Positions 28,433 to 36,399 of a DNA stretch of 64,000 nucleotides are shown piece by piece. The DNA comes from Polyangiaceae bacterium (lineage in GTDB: Bacteria; Myxococcota_A; Polyangia; Polyangiales; Polyangiaceae): the NCBI GenBank assembly GCA_023150915.1, contig JAKLKA010000001.1, positions 1 to 64,000 on the forward strand, in the 5' to 3' direction. A program made the translations under genes and the position numbers. Position 1 is the stretch's first letter; the number at the start of each line of letters is the position of its first letter. The notes beneath the pieces are model-generated. The model saw only the letters and a list, made by a program, of their open reading frames with translations, did no database searches and was not told the DNA's origin.

Positions 28433-28468
28433 CCCCCATCCGCACTTCGGTGCGGGTGGGGGTTTTTT
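28433..28468 (+). terminator. Rho-independent terminator
   Basis: A 13-bp stem (CCCCCATCCGCAC paired with GTGCGGGTGGGGG) around a TTCG loop, followed by six T residues. It ends the transcript of the lipoprotein at 26881-28374. Confidence 0.9.
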
Positions 28469-28490
28469 CAATCCTGACGTCGCGGCAGCC

Positions 28491-29135
28491 TCAGAATTCC
28501 CGCGCGACCGACACCCGAGCGCTGTCGCCTCGGTAGTAGAACAGCCAATACGAGCCCGCCAGCGCGCCCAGGGCAGCACCGCCGATCAGTCCTACCTTGG
28601 CGACGCTGCATCCCTCCTCGTTGCTCGACCAGCGGGCACCGCAGCCACCCTTGTCCTGCTGCGTGAAGAAGAGTGCAACTCCGCTCAGGAGTAACAGCTC
28701 CCCGACGCCGACACCCACCGCGCCAACCCAGACAGCCCCCCGTCCCACCGCTGGCTCGACGACGAGCGCTTCGCGAGGTCGGGCCGGCGGGAGCGCGTCT
28801 ACGGAAATCGCAAGCTCGCTCTCGCCCCCGCGCCCAGGTCGCACGAGGACGGGACGATCAGCGGCGGCGACCCAGCGTGTGCACGGAAGTGGGCAGGCGT
28901 ACTCACCCCACGTGCGGGCAAGCCACCACTCACCTCCCTCAGCCGGTGGCACGAACCGCACCTGTCGCGCGTCGGGGGCCGGCGCTGAGCACGCTGGGTC
29001 GCGCGTCCCCGCAGCGCAGCGGTCGACCTCGTCCGCGACCGCTGCCCGCGGCGGGGGGCCGAAACCTCGCGAGTAGCCGCAGGCGGCGGTGCAAACAGAG
29101 AGCGGCACAAAGAGCCAGATCGGGAGTTGCTTCAC
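28491..29135 (-). CDS. Membrane-anchored lipoprotein, unknown
   Basis: 214 residues from the GTG at 29135 (MKQLPIWLF...VCTAAC lipobox); an alternative GTG lies at 29159. The mature part has an N-terminal polar domain with Trp-rich segment GGEWWLARTWGEYACPLPC and two C-terminal membrane helices separated by a Cys-containing loop. The PEGA-like arrangement (binding region then helices) is seen in other myxobacterial proteins, but I cannot name a family. Confidence 0.6.
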   Translation of the reverse strand: MKQLPIWLFVPLSVCTAACGYSRGFGPPPRAAVADEVDRCAAGTRDPACSAPAPDARQVRFVPPAEGGEWWLARTWGEYACPLPCTRWVAAADRPVLVRPGRGGESELAISVDALPPARPREALVVEPAVGRGAVWVGAVGVGVGELLLLSGVALFFTQQDKGGCGARWSSNEEGCSVAKVGLIGGAALGALAGSYWLFYYRGDSARVSVAREF

Positions 29136-29234
29136 TGCGATGAACGCCCAGCTCAGCACGGACGCGGTGCGCGCTCAACTTCCCCACGCGTCATTCGCAG
29201 AGCCGCGGTCTCTCGTCCGACTCGGACCGCGTCT

Positions 29235-30410
29235 TCAGCGAACCTGCGACAGCCTGAGCTCGGCCGGCTCCATCAGCTCCGCCAGCGCCGTGCTCGAGGG
29301 CTCGACCACCCCGACACCTGCCAGCACTCGGAGGGTCGCGGTCACGTCGGCCAGGTACCGGGTGGACCGGGACTCGACCCGGTCTTGCCGCGCAATGCCC
29401 CAGCCCGCGGCGACCAGCCAGACCTCGGCCGACTCCGGCGCGTGACCCCCGTGTCCGTCGAAGTCCCGCTCGCGGCCGTGGTCGGTGGTGATCATCAACG
29501 TCGTCCTGCGTCCCTCGCGCTCGAACTCGCCGAGCGCCGCCTGCACTTGCCCGACGACGTAGTCGGCGTGGCCGAGCGCGCGCAGGTAGCCGCGATAGTC
29601 GTCGTGATGCGCGTGCTCGTCGGTGTCACCGAGGCCGAGGAACAGGAAGCGCGGCTTGACCTTCTTCAAGTAGCGCAGCGCGATGGCGGCCGTGTCCCGA
29701 TCCCGGCGATAGTCGCCGTAGCCCGGTGACGGGCCCGCCTGCTCGCCAGCGTCGAGCAGCGCGCTCGCCTCGGCGTCGTAGCGAAGAAGGTCACGGGTCT
29801 GGCCCTGATGTCGCCCGACCGACACCGTGGCTCTGGAAGGATCGCGGGCGGCCGCGCGCCCGATGCCGTCCCACGAAGAAATGACGCCGATCTCCAGAGG
29901 GCTCACGTCTGGCAACTTCGCGAAATCGTCGGCCAGGGTCGGGTGGGTCGTCGCGGCGCAGCCGTTGGTCGTGCAACCCGTCGTCCGCCGTCCGGTCATG
30001 AGCTCCATGTAGCCCGGGACCGAGACGAAATTCGGGCCGCTGGCGAAGATGCCAGCCCCGGAGCCGGGCGCGCCGAGGGCCGCGCCGCGCGCCATCAGGG
30101 CGTGAAGGTTCGGGGTGAGCGCCCGCGCCGTTAGCAGCTCGCGGGCAGCGAGCCCGTGCTTCTTGGCGAGGTTCGGGTCGACACCCTCGAACACGTCTTC
30201 GTGGCGGACGCCGTCGATGGCCACCAGCACGAAGGTGTGCTCACCGTTCAGCAAGCTCGGGGAGTGACTCGGGGCGCGGGTTCGTGGCACCAGCACACCC
30301 GGCCGGAGTGGAATGTTCGTACGCTCGGCGGCGCAGCTCGTCCAGAGTAGAGTCGAGGCAACCAAGAGGGCGCTCGCCCCGCGTTTCCCGATGGGCTTCT
30401 TCGTCTTCAT
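29235..30410 (-). CDS. Alkaline-phosphatase-superfamily phosphodiesterase/sulfatase-like lipoprotein
   Basis: 391 residues. Starts at ATG 30410 to give the lipoprotein signal ending LLWTSC; an ATG 12 bases upstream is also possible. Metal-site motifs of the superfamily are in place: AIDGVR, the nucleophile region SVPGYMELMTG, GDTDEHAHH, TTDHGRE and GHGGH. It likely hydrolyses a phosphoester or sulfoester in the periplasm or at the surface; substrate unknown. The C-terminal fragment of a second such enzyme lies directly upstream (30536-30724). Confidence 0.85.
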   Translation of the reverse strand: MKTKKPIGKRGASALLVASTLLWTSCAAERTNIPLRPGVLVPRTRAPSHSPSLLNGEHTFVLVAIDGVRHEDVFEGVDPNLAKKHGLAARELLTARALTPNLHALMARGAALGAPGSGAGIFASGPNFVSVPGYMELMTGRRTTGCTTNGCAATTHPTLADDFAKLPDVSPLEIGVISSWDGIGRAAARDPSRATVSVGRHQGQTRDLLRYDAEASALLDAGEQAGPSPGYGDYRRDRDTAAIALRYLKKVKPRFLFLGLGDTDEHAHHDDYRGYLRALGHADYVVGQVQAALGEFEREGRRTTLMITTDHGRERDFDGHGGHAPESAEVWLVAAGWGIARQDRVESRSTRYLADVTATLRVLAGVGVVEPSSTALAELMEPAELRLSQVR

Positions 30411-30535
30411 CGGGTCTGTCATTTCCCATGCGCCGGTGTCGGGAAGCGTCCATCGGCGTGAGGCTGTGGAAAACTCGTGGAAACGTCGCGGTGTCAGGCG
30501 CCACGGGCTCGTCACCGAAGGCGCTCGGCGAGCGC

Positions 30536-30724
30536 TCACCGGTAGATGTGCTGGGGCCCCGGCGCACCCGGCAGAGGTGCCAAAGTCGCTGCCTTCGGGG
30601 CTGGGACGCCGAGCAACGCAGCGATCGTCGGCGCGACGCGACGCGCGTCCATCGGCGTTCGAGTCGTGGCACGGGTCACCCCCGGCCCCGAGAACAGCAC
30701 GGGCACCTCGGTGTCGGGGAGCTC
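30536..30724 (-). pseudogene. C-terminal remnant of a second phosphatase/sulfatase-family gene
   Basis: On the minus strand a frame of about 62 codons reads ELPDTEVPVLFSGPGV...MDARRVAPTIAALLGVPAP and ends at a TGA (30536-30538). This is the familiar C-terminal end of alkaline-phosphatase-superfamily enzymes, but there is no N-terminal part and no start codon. The remnant abuts the stop codon of the LTD lipoprotein, as if a deletion or insertion had joined the two. Third positions are still G/C-rich, so the loss may be recent. Confidence 0.65.
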
Positions 30725-31436
30725 AGAGCTTGACGTTCTTCGCGCCCGGGGTGGCCGTGCACTTCACGAACGCTCCCGTTCCGTCCGGCGTGCGGCACCA
30801 GCTCTCGCCCTTGCCGTGGGCGGTGGCCGGGATCTCGCCTTGCGCTCGGATTTCGCTGCCCTTCAGCAAGAAGACCTGATCACCGCTCGAGCCGCTGATG
30901 CCGAACCCGACATGGAAACAGGTCGCCGCGCCCAGGCAGTCGGTCTGGGGCGTATTCGGTGCACCTGGCTTGTCTGCGATCACCAGCAGGTGCATGCCAG
31001 CACCGAGCTTGGTCCCTGCGGGGAAGGTCAACGCTTCGGTGGTCTTCGGGCAACCCGTGCCCGAGTCGTAGTCGGCCAGCACCATGCCTCCGAGGTCGGC
31101 TTCGGCGCTCCCCGTGTTGAAGAGCTCGACCCAGTCGTCCCCGGTGGAGGAGATCTCGTTGATCGCGAGCGGCGCGTTGGCGGGCTGGGTGAGGCCGCAG
31201 GCGTCGCCTCCGTCCGGGCCGACGCCGGCGGAGCCGCCGCTCCCTGCTCCGCCGCCCGTGGCAGCCGAGCCCCCGCCGCCCGTGGCAGCCGAGCCCCCAC
31301 CGCCCGTGGCAGCCGAGCCCCCACCGCCCGTGGCGGCCGAGCCCCCACCGCCCGGTGACGAGTCATTGCTCTCGGAGCAACCTACCCCGCCCGCTGCGAG
31401 CAGCAGCGCTGCGATCCGTTTCATCTCCGTCATCAT
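30723..31436 (-). CDS. Lamin-tail-domain (LTD) lipoprotein
   Basis: 237 residues. GGAGG precedes the ATG at 31436. Signal ends at GVGC, followed by four to five copies of a GGGGSAAT repeat, then an LTD immunoglobulin-like domain at about 85-205 (LAINEISSTGDDWVELFNTG, ADLGGMVLADYDSG). LTD domains in bacteria are found on surface proteins and nucleases; no catalytic domain is attached here. The stop lies next to a decayed phosphatase. Confidence 0.85.
   Translation of the reverse strand: MMTEMKRIAALLLAAGGVGCSESNDSSPGGGGSAATGGGGSAATGGGGSAATGGGGSAATGGGAGSGGSAGVGPDGGDACGLTQPANAPLAINEISSTGDDWVELFNTGSAEADLGGMVLADYDSGTGCPKTTEALTFPAGTKLGAGMHLLVIADKPGAPNTPQTDCLGAATCFHVGFGISGSSGDQVFLLKGSEIRAQGEIPATAHGKGESWCRTPDGTGAFVKCTATPGAKNVKL
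31250..31353. repeat. 24-bp tandem repeat inside the LTD lipoprotein
   Basis: About four near-identical 24-bp units (core GGCAGCCGAGCCCCCACC on the plus strand) encode the GGGGSAAT linker. One unit carries G for A and the last has GGC for GCA. In-frame units could expand or shrink without breaking the gene. Confidence 0.85.
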
Positions 31437-31458
31437 CGTTTGCCTCCAGATCGACGCT

Positions 31459-32532
31459 TCAGAACACGACGCGGCTCACCAGGCGCGCTTCCCAGTAGCG
31501 GCTGCCCGGAACACTGCCCTCGGCGCGGCTCGACGGCTGCGACCGCGTGCCGGCCAGGAACACCTCGAGCGGCCGAGCCAGCCGATAGCCCACCGCGAGA
31601 TCCACGGTGGTGAGCGTGTCACCGCTCGTCCGCGTATCTCGCACGAAGTGAGCGCCACGAGCGCCCAAGAGCAAGTCCGGCACGGGTTCGGCTCGGACGA
31701 ACGCGTCGAACAGAAGCGCGCGACGAGAGCCGTCGTCGGCCAACCCCCAGGCGTGGGTCGCTGCGACGCCTGCCCGCAGCAGCTTGCCTTGCCAGAGCAG
31801 TGCACCGGTAGCCCGATCGGCCCGCGCGAGCCCGGTTCCCGTCGAACCCAGCTCGTAGCTGGCGAACACCGCGAACGGCGCCAGCAGGCCCCGCGGTATC
31901 GGATGGATCGACGCGGCGACTTCGCCGTTCTTTCCCCGGTTGAGCTCGCGGTGTTGATAGCCCTCGCCGTTGTACCCGCCCAGGGCCACGAAGCCGTACC
32001 CCTGGGGCAGCGTCGCACGCACCGTGGCACCCACGTCGGCCGGCGAGTGAAAGCCGTGGGCTTCTTCCGGGGCCACGGCCACGGCGCGCAGCATCCAGGT
32101 GCCGTCGATCTCGGGCAGGGTCAGCTTGGGCACGATGCCTGCGCTGCCCTCGACGATGCTCAGCGTGTAGGCGGCGAACGCCTCGCGGGCACGCAGCACC
32201 ATGCTGTTGCCCGCCACGCCGATCAACGCGCCCTCGGACGCCGAACGCACTCCCTCGATGACCAGCCGCCCTCGAACCGACTCGGCGCTCGCGTCGAGGG
32301 CCGCGTGGATGCGCGGAACGTCGAGCTCGTGGTGCCAGCTGCGACCAGCGCTCGCGTGCTCGGTGCGTCGATAGGCGTACTGCGAAAACACCTCGAGGCC
32401 CGGCCGTACGTCGACTGCCAGGGGGGTGGTTCCGGCAGCAGTCGGCGGCGCAGCGCGATTCTCGACGTCATCAGCGGCGAGCGCAGCCGTGGGCCATGCA
32501 GCCGCGACCAGGAACCAGGCGTAGCGAGGCAT
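31459..32532 (-). CDS. Exported outer-membrane barrel (porin-like)
   Basis: 357 residues. Signal peptide ends AALA; the mature protein alternates short amphipathic strands (GLEVFSQYAYRRTEH, GRLVIEGVRSASEG, VFASYELGSTGTG) and ends in VSRVVF with C-terminal Phe, the outer-membrane insertion mark. Probably a 12- to 16-strand barrel. No selectivity motif. It is 3 bases downstream of the DUF2252 gene, suggesting one transcript. Confidence 0.75.
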   Translation of the reverse strand: MPRYAWFLVAAAWPTAALAADDVENRAAPPTAAGTTPLAVDVRPGLEVFSQYAYRRTEHASAGRSWHHELDVPRIHAALDASAESVRGRLVIEGVRSASEGALIGVAGNSMVLRAREAFAAYTLSIVEGSAGIVPKLTLPEIDGTWMLRAVAVAPEEAHGFHSPADVGATVRATLPQGYGFVALGGYNGEGYQHRELNRGKNGEVAASIHPIPRGLLAPFAVFASYELGSTGTGLARADRATGALLWQGKLLRAGVAATHAWGLADDGSRRALLFDAFVRAEPVPDLLLGARGAHFVRDTRTSGDTLTTVDLAVGYRLARPLEVFLAGTRSQPSSRAEGSVPGSRYWEARLVSRVVF

Positions 32533-32535
32533 GCG

Positions 32536-33978
32536 TCAGTTTTTCGAAGGAGGGGTGCCCAAGAGCGCGGCCAGCTCGGGCGGTGGTTGGTCTTCGGACC
32601 GCGGAGACAGCCCGAGCAGCGGGCCCAGCCGATCGAGCGCCGAGCGGAACGCCGAGAAGTCGTCGCGAACGCCAGCTGCGTACCGCACGGCCACTTCACT
32701 GTGCTCGTCGATGAACCCGTCGGGATCACGCCCGACGACCTGCCACAGCGCGCTGGCCTCGGCGCCGTGAACGCGGGCCAGGAGTGCGCCCAACCTGCGA
32801 CCGACGGCGATGATGGCCTCGGCGGTCCCGAGCTGACCCACCAGTCGGCGTACCCGCAGCGTCTTCTGCCCCTCGCTCTCCCACCGCACCTGGCACGGTA
32901 GACCCAGAAGTGAGGTGACCCCCCAGAGCGGGGCCGCGTCGGGGCGGGCCCACGCCGCGCGCGACGTGGCGATGATCCGCTGACCAACGCTGTCGTAGTG
33001 CTCGCCGGGCGGATACCAGCCCGCGACGGTCGAATCGCCGATCTCGCGTAACTCGAGGATCACGTCGTCGTCGGCTGAGTGACTCGCGCCCCGCACCAAG
33101 ATCAGGATCCGAACGCGAGGCCAGCTGGCGATGCCCCTTCCGAACACCCGGGCTGCGTCGAGCAACTGAAAGTGCTCGGCCGGCGGCGGCGCCAGCAGCG
33201 TCGCGCGATAGTGCTCGAGGGCCCCGGGCAGCGCTGCCAAGACGTTCGCTGGCAGGTCGGCCAAGGCCTCGCTGGCCTCCGCGGGGTCGGGTGGACCACG
33301 CACCAGGCGGCGGTGGTCACCTTCCAGGACAGTCAGCTCTTCCAGCTCTTCGCGGTCTTTCAGGTCCTTCTGGGAGCGCACGAAGGCGTCTTTCAAGATC
33401 CCGCTGTCGCCTGCGTCGGTTACCCGCTCGAAGGGAGCGCCCGCCGCCAGCGCACCGAGGGCGTCCGCGTAGCCCTGGACGACGGCGCGAGCGATGTCGA
33501 GCTCTGCGGCCACGGCGCTGTCGTGCGCTCCTGGCACGTCCGGGTTCGAGGCGTGCGCTGCCAGCACCATCCCGACGGCGAGTCGCCGGAGGTCCCACCA
33601 GTAGGGAAGGCAATCAGCGGCATCGAAGTCGTTGGGCTCCAGCGCGAGCGTTCCGTCCGTGGCGACCAGCACGCCGAAGTTCTCGAAGTGCGGGTCGCCG
33701 GTGCCGAGCACCAGCGGGTGGTCGAGGGCGAAGCGCGAGTGGGCGAGTCCCAGGTGGTCGCGGCCGAAGTCCGCGCGGAACACCGCCAGGCTGCCACGGT
33801 GATAGTCGTGAAGTGAGCCGGCCATGCGCGCGTACTTGCCCGCCGCCAGCGCGGGGCGGGCACGGATCTGTGCCTCGTCGGCGCGAGCGATCACGCTGGC
33901 GATCTCGGCCTGTCGCGACGCGTCGGTGGCCTCGCTGCACGCGACGAGCGCCAGAGACCATAGCCATGCACCACGCAT
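32536..33978 (-). CDS. DUF2252-family protein with lipoprotein signal
   Basis: 480 residues from ATG 33978, which begins the signal MRGAWLWSLALVAC. The rest matches the DUF2252 family: SLHDYHRGSLAVFRADF, the catalytic-like GDPHFENFG and NDFDAAD, and YWWDLRRLA. The family has a kinase-like (aminoglycoside-phosphotransferase/HipA) look with conserved His-Asn and Asp residues, but its activity is not established. Members are usually cytoplasmic; the lipobox here points to export, which is odd. Followed after 3 bases by an outer-membrane barrel gene. Confidence 0.8.
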   Translation of the reverse strand: MRGAWLWSLALVACSEATDASRQAEIASVIARADEAQIRARPALAAGKYARMAGSLHDYHRGSLAVFRADFGRDHLGLAHSRFALDHPLVLGTGDPHFENFGVLVATDGTLALEPNDFDAADCLPYWWDLRRLAVGMVLAAHASNPDVPGAHDSAVAAELDIARAVVQGYADALGALAAGAPFERVTDAGDSGILKDAFVRSQKDLKDREELEELTVLEGDHRRLVRGPPDPAEASEALADLPANVLAALPGALEHYRATLLAPPPAEHFQLLDAARVFGRGIASWPRVRILILVRGASHSADDDVILELREIGDSTVAGWYPPGEHYDSVGQRIIATSRAAWARPDAAPLWGVTSLLGLPCQVRWESEGQKTLRVRRLVGQLGTAEAIIAVGRRLGALLARVHGAEASALWQVVGRDPDGFIDEHSEVAVRYAAGVRDDFSAFRSALDRLGPLLGLSPRSEDQPPPELAALLGTPPSKN

Positions 33979-34041
33979 GGGGTCGCCGCTACCGCGTGGC
34001 GAAACCACCTTCAATCGGAGACCGACGAGTTCTTGCACTTG

Positions 34042-34824
34042 TCACACGGCGATCATGTGCGCGTCACGCGTCTCGCGCCCTGGCGGCAGGCGGCGCACGC
34101 TGACACCCAGCGGCTCGGGCTGCGGGCGCCCGAGCAGGAAGCCCTGGCCGTACTGAACTCCGAGCTCCATCAGCACGTTCAAGTCGTCCGCCTGCTCGAT
34201 CCCTTCGGCCACCAGACGCAGGTTCACCCGCGTCGCGAAGGTCACCAACGCATCCACCAGGGCGCGCCGCATCGGATCAGCCGCCACACCGTTGCACAGC
34301 TCGCGGTCGAGCTTCACCAGGTCCGGGCGGAGCTGCACCAGCACGTGCAGCGACGAGTGCCCGGCGCCCAGGTCGTCCAGGGCAATGCCGTAACCCTGCG
34401 CCGAGTAGTGCCCCAAGAGCTCCGAGAGCCGACGTGCGCGCAGCGCGGGGTCGCGCTCGGTGATCTCGAACACGAAGCGCGAGCGCGCTAGCCCGTGGCG
34501 CGTCACCAGGTCACTGGTGGTTCCCGGTCGGAAGCGCGGATCGTCCAAGATGCGGGTGTCCACGTTGAGGAAGAACAGCCCGGGCGCCCCCGAGCGCGCG
34601 ATGGCCGCTACCGCCTCTGCGCGCCAGCGATGCTCGACGTCCAGGAGCATGCCGTGCTCGTACGCCAGGTCGAGCAATTCGGTGGGGCTCGGTGCGGGGT
34701 CCCAGTGAGGCATCGGCCGCACGCGCCCGAGGACCTCGTGCGCGTAGACGTTGCCGGATTGCAGGTGAAAGATGGGTTGGAACGCGTTCGTCAGCGCGTC
34801 GCTGTCGAGTAGCTGGTCGATCAT
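34042..34824 (-). CDS. EAL-domain cyclic-di-GMP phosphodiesterase
   Basis: 260 residues, a lone EAL domain from ATG 34824. The signature reads EVLGR. Other catalytic residues are present: Asn in FLNVD, Glu in FEITER, the DDLGAG loop, Lys in VKLD, Glu in AEGIE and Gln in GQGFLLG. Probably active and soluble. With the PilZ protein at 19.6 kb it shows c-di-GMP signalling in this region. No sensor domain is attached. Confidence 0.88.
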   Translation of the reverse strand: MIDQLLDSDALTNAFQPIFHLQSGNVYAHEVLGRVRPMPHWDPAPSPTELLDLAYEHGMLLDVEHRWRAEAVAAIARSGAPGLFFLNVDTRILDDPRFRPGTTSDLVTRHGLARSRFVFEITERDPALRARRLSELLGHYSAQGYGIALDDLGAGHSSLHVLVQLRPDLVKLDRELCNGVAADPMRRALVDALVTFATRVNLRLVAEGIEQADDLNVLMELGVQYGQGFLLGRPQPEPLGVSVRRLPPGRETRDAHMIAV

Positions 34825-34891
34825 GGTGGGTAGAGGTTCGCGCGCCAGCGAGAAGTCCTCGCGACCCGCGTGCAACCTTCTGGCAACGTCC

Positions 34892-35041
34892 TCACCGCCC
34901 GGCGGTGAGCCGGCTGTTGCTCTGAGCGCTGTCGCTGACGGTGGCGGGCGTCGGGCTGCAGGTGCTCACCCAGATCGGGAGCAACATCAGGGGCACCAGT
35001 GCAACGGCCAGCAGAACCTGTCCGAACGAGGCGCGCTCCAT
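34892..35041 (-). CDS. Possible 49-residue membrane protein
   Basis: An ATG at 35041 opens a 49-codon frame with one hydrophobic helix (VLLAVALVPLMLLPIWV), then a polar Ser/Thr-rich tail, ending in TGA. The rest of this 366-base gap between the EAL gene and the YcxB-like gene shows nothing else. No ribosome site is seen, so I rate it only as a candidate. Confidence 0.35.
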   Translation of the reverse strand: MERASFGQVLLAVALVPLMLLPIWVSTCSPTPATVSDSAQSNSRLTAGR

Positions 35042-35190
35042 GCCGATCAGGTACGTGGCCGGTCGGACTCCAGCAAGGCCACACGCCGAGCGGATCCGAG
35101 AGTTTTCCAGGCTGTCACACGTTCGTGCGAATCGTCACGAGCACTTCGCGGGGAAGAGCGGCCCCAGCGCCAGCGTAAGAGCGACTCTCG

Positions 35191-35730
35191 ATGCAGCTCG
35201 AGTTCGATCTCACGCGAGACGACTACGCCGCGCTCACTTTTGCCCGTTCACCCGGCACCACTGTCACGCGCAGGCGCTGGCTCTTGCTGGCCGTGCTTCT
35301 GGCCCTGGTGGCGGTGCTGATGGGGCTCTTGACCTTTCTGACGGGCGGGACCGCATGGGTCGACGACGCTCCGCTCTTGCGGCCCCTGCTCTACCTGATC
35401 GGCGCTGCGCTCGGGGCATTCGCGGCGGTCTCTGCGCTGGTGGCTGGCTTGCGCGTGTGGGTGCGTCGGCTGCCGCGCGATGACGGTGCGACCCTCGGGC
35501 GCCACCAGATCGAGCTGGAAGAGGCCGGCTTCCATGTCGAGGGCCGGTCCGGGCGGGCGTTCGTGCGCTGGAGCGGCGTGGTCGAAGTGCTCGAGGTCGA
35601 GGCCCACGTCTTCTTGTACGTGGACCGGATGATGGCTTACGTGATCCCGAAGCGGGCCTTCGCCACCGCGGGTGACTGCGATCGCTTCGTGGAATTCGCT
35701 CGCAGTCACGTCACCGTTCGGGTGAAGTAG
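35191..35730 (+). CDS. YcxB-like membrane protein
   Basis: 179 residues: a short N-terminal soluble part, two membrane helices (about 30-52 and 65-90), and a C-terminal YcxB-like domain with the GFHVEGRSGRAFVRWSGVVEV and YVIPKRAF motifs. The family is of unknown function and is widespread in bacteria. Its stop is four bases before the start of the DUF523 gene. Confidence 0.8.
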   Translation: MQLEFDLTRDDYAALTFARSPGTTVTRRRWLLLAVLLALVAVLMGLLTFLTGGTAWVDDAPLLRPLLYLIGAALGAFAAVSALVAGLRVWVRRLPRDDGATLGRHQIELEEAGFHVEGRSGRAFVRWSGVVEVLEVEAHVFLYVDRMMAYVIPKRAFATAGDCDRFVEFARSHVTVRVK

Positions 35731-35734
35731 CAGC

Positions 35735-36379
35735 GTGCGACTCCCCCATCACCCGCAGGCTCTGGCCGCGCTGCGCGCCCCCAGCGCCCGCGAGCCGCTG
35801 CGCCTGCTGGTGAGCGGCTGCCTGGCCGGCCGCCCCTGCGGCGTGAACGGCTCCGACTATGGCCTGGGCGCGCCACTGGCAACGCTGCTCGCGCTCCCAG
35901 CGGTGTCGGTGGCCGCGTTTTGCCCCGAAGAGCAGGCCTTGGGCACGCCCCGGACGATGCCGGACATCCATGGTGGCGACGGCCATGACGTCCTCGACGG
36001 TCGCGCGCGGGTGCTCGACGAGCACGGCCGTGACCTCACCGAACGGATGATTGCGGGTGCGAAGGCAATGCTCGAAGTCGCGCTCGCCCACAGGGCAGAG
36101 CTCGCGCTGCTCACGGACATGAGCGCGGCGTGCGGGAGCCAGGTCGTCTCGGCGGGGTGTCGGCTCGTCGCCGAGCGCCGGTTCACTCCAAGCGTTGGGG
36201 TGGCCACCGCGCTCTTGCTGCGGAACGGCATCCCCGTGCTCAGCCAACGCGACCACAGGTCGCTCGACCGCCTGCGCGCGCTGCTCGACCCTGAGCACCA
36301 GCCCGACGCCGCCTTGCGCGACTACCACGAGACCGAGTGGTACCTGGCGACCTTCGCCCCACGCGCGCCGGGCGCGTGA
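35735..36379 (+). CDS. DUF523-family protein (2-thiouracil desulfurase-like)
   Basis: 214 residues. The DUF523 Cys motifs are present: VSGCLAGRPCG near residue 27, CPEEQALGTPR near 70 and SAACGSQ near 130, which in the family hold an Fe-S cluster. One characterised relative removes sulfur from thiouracil; substrate here not known. Starts at GTG 35735. Confidence 0.85.
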   Translation: MRLPHHPQALAALRAPSAREPLRLLVSGCLAGRPCGVNGSDYGLGAPLATLLALPAVSVAAFCPEEQALGTPRTMPDIHGGDGHDVLDGRARVLDEHGRDLTERMIAGAKAMLEVALAHRAELALLTDMSAACGSQVVSAGCRLVAERRFTPSVGVATALLLRNGIPVLSQRDHRSLDRLRALLDPEHQPDAALRDYHETEWYLATFAPRAPGA

Positions 36380-36399
36380 ACGCCTGACCGGTCGAGAGA

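Noticed and set aside
31250-31353. Short tandem repeats as a CRISPR array
   Set aside because: Units are contiguous without spacers and encode a Gly/Ser linker in frame.
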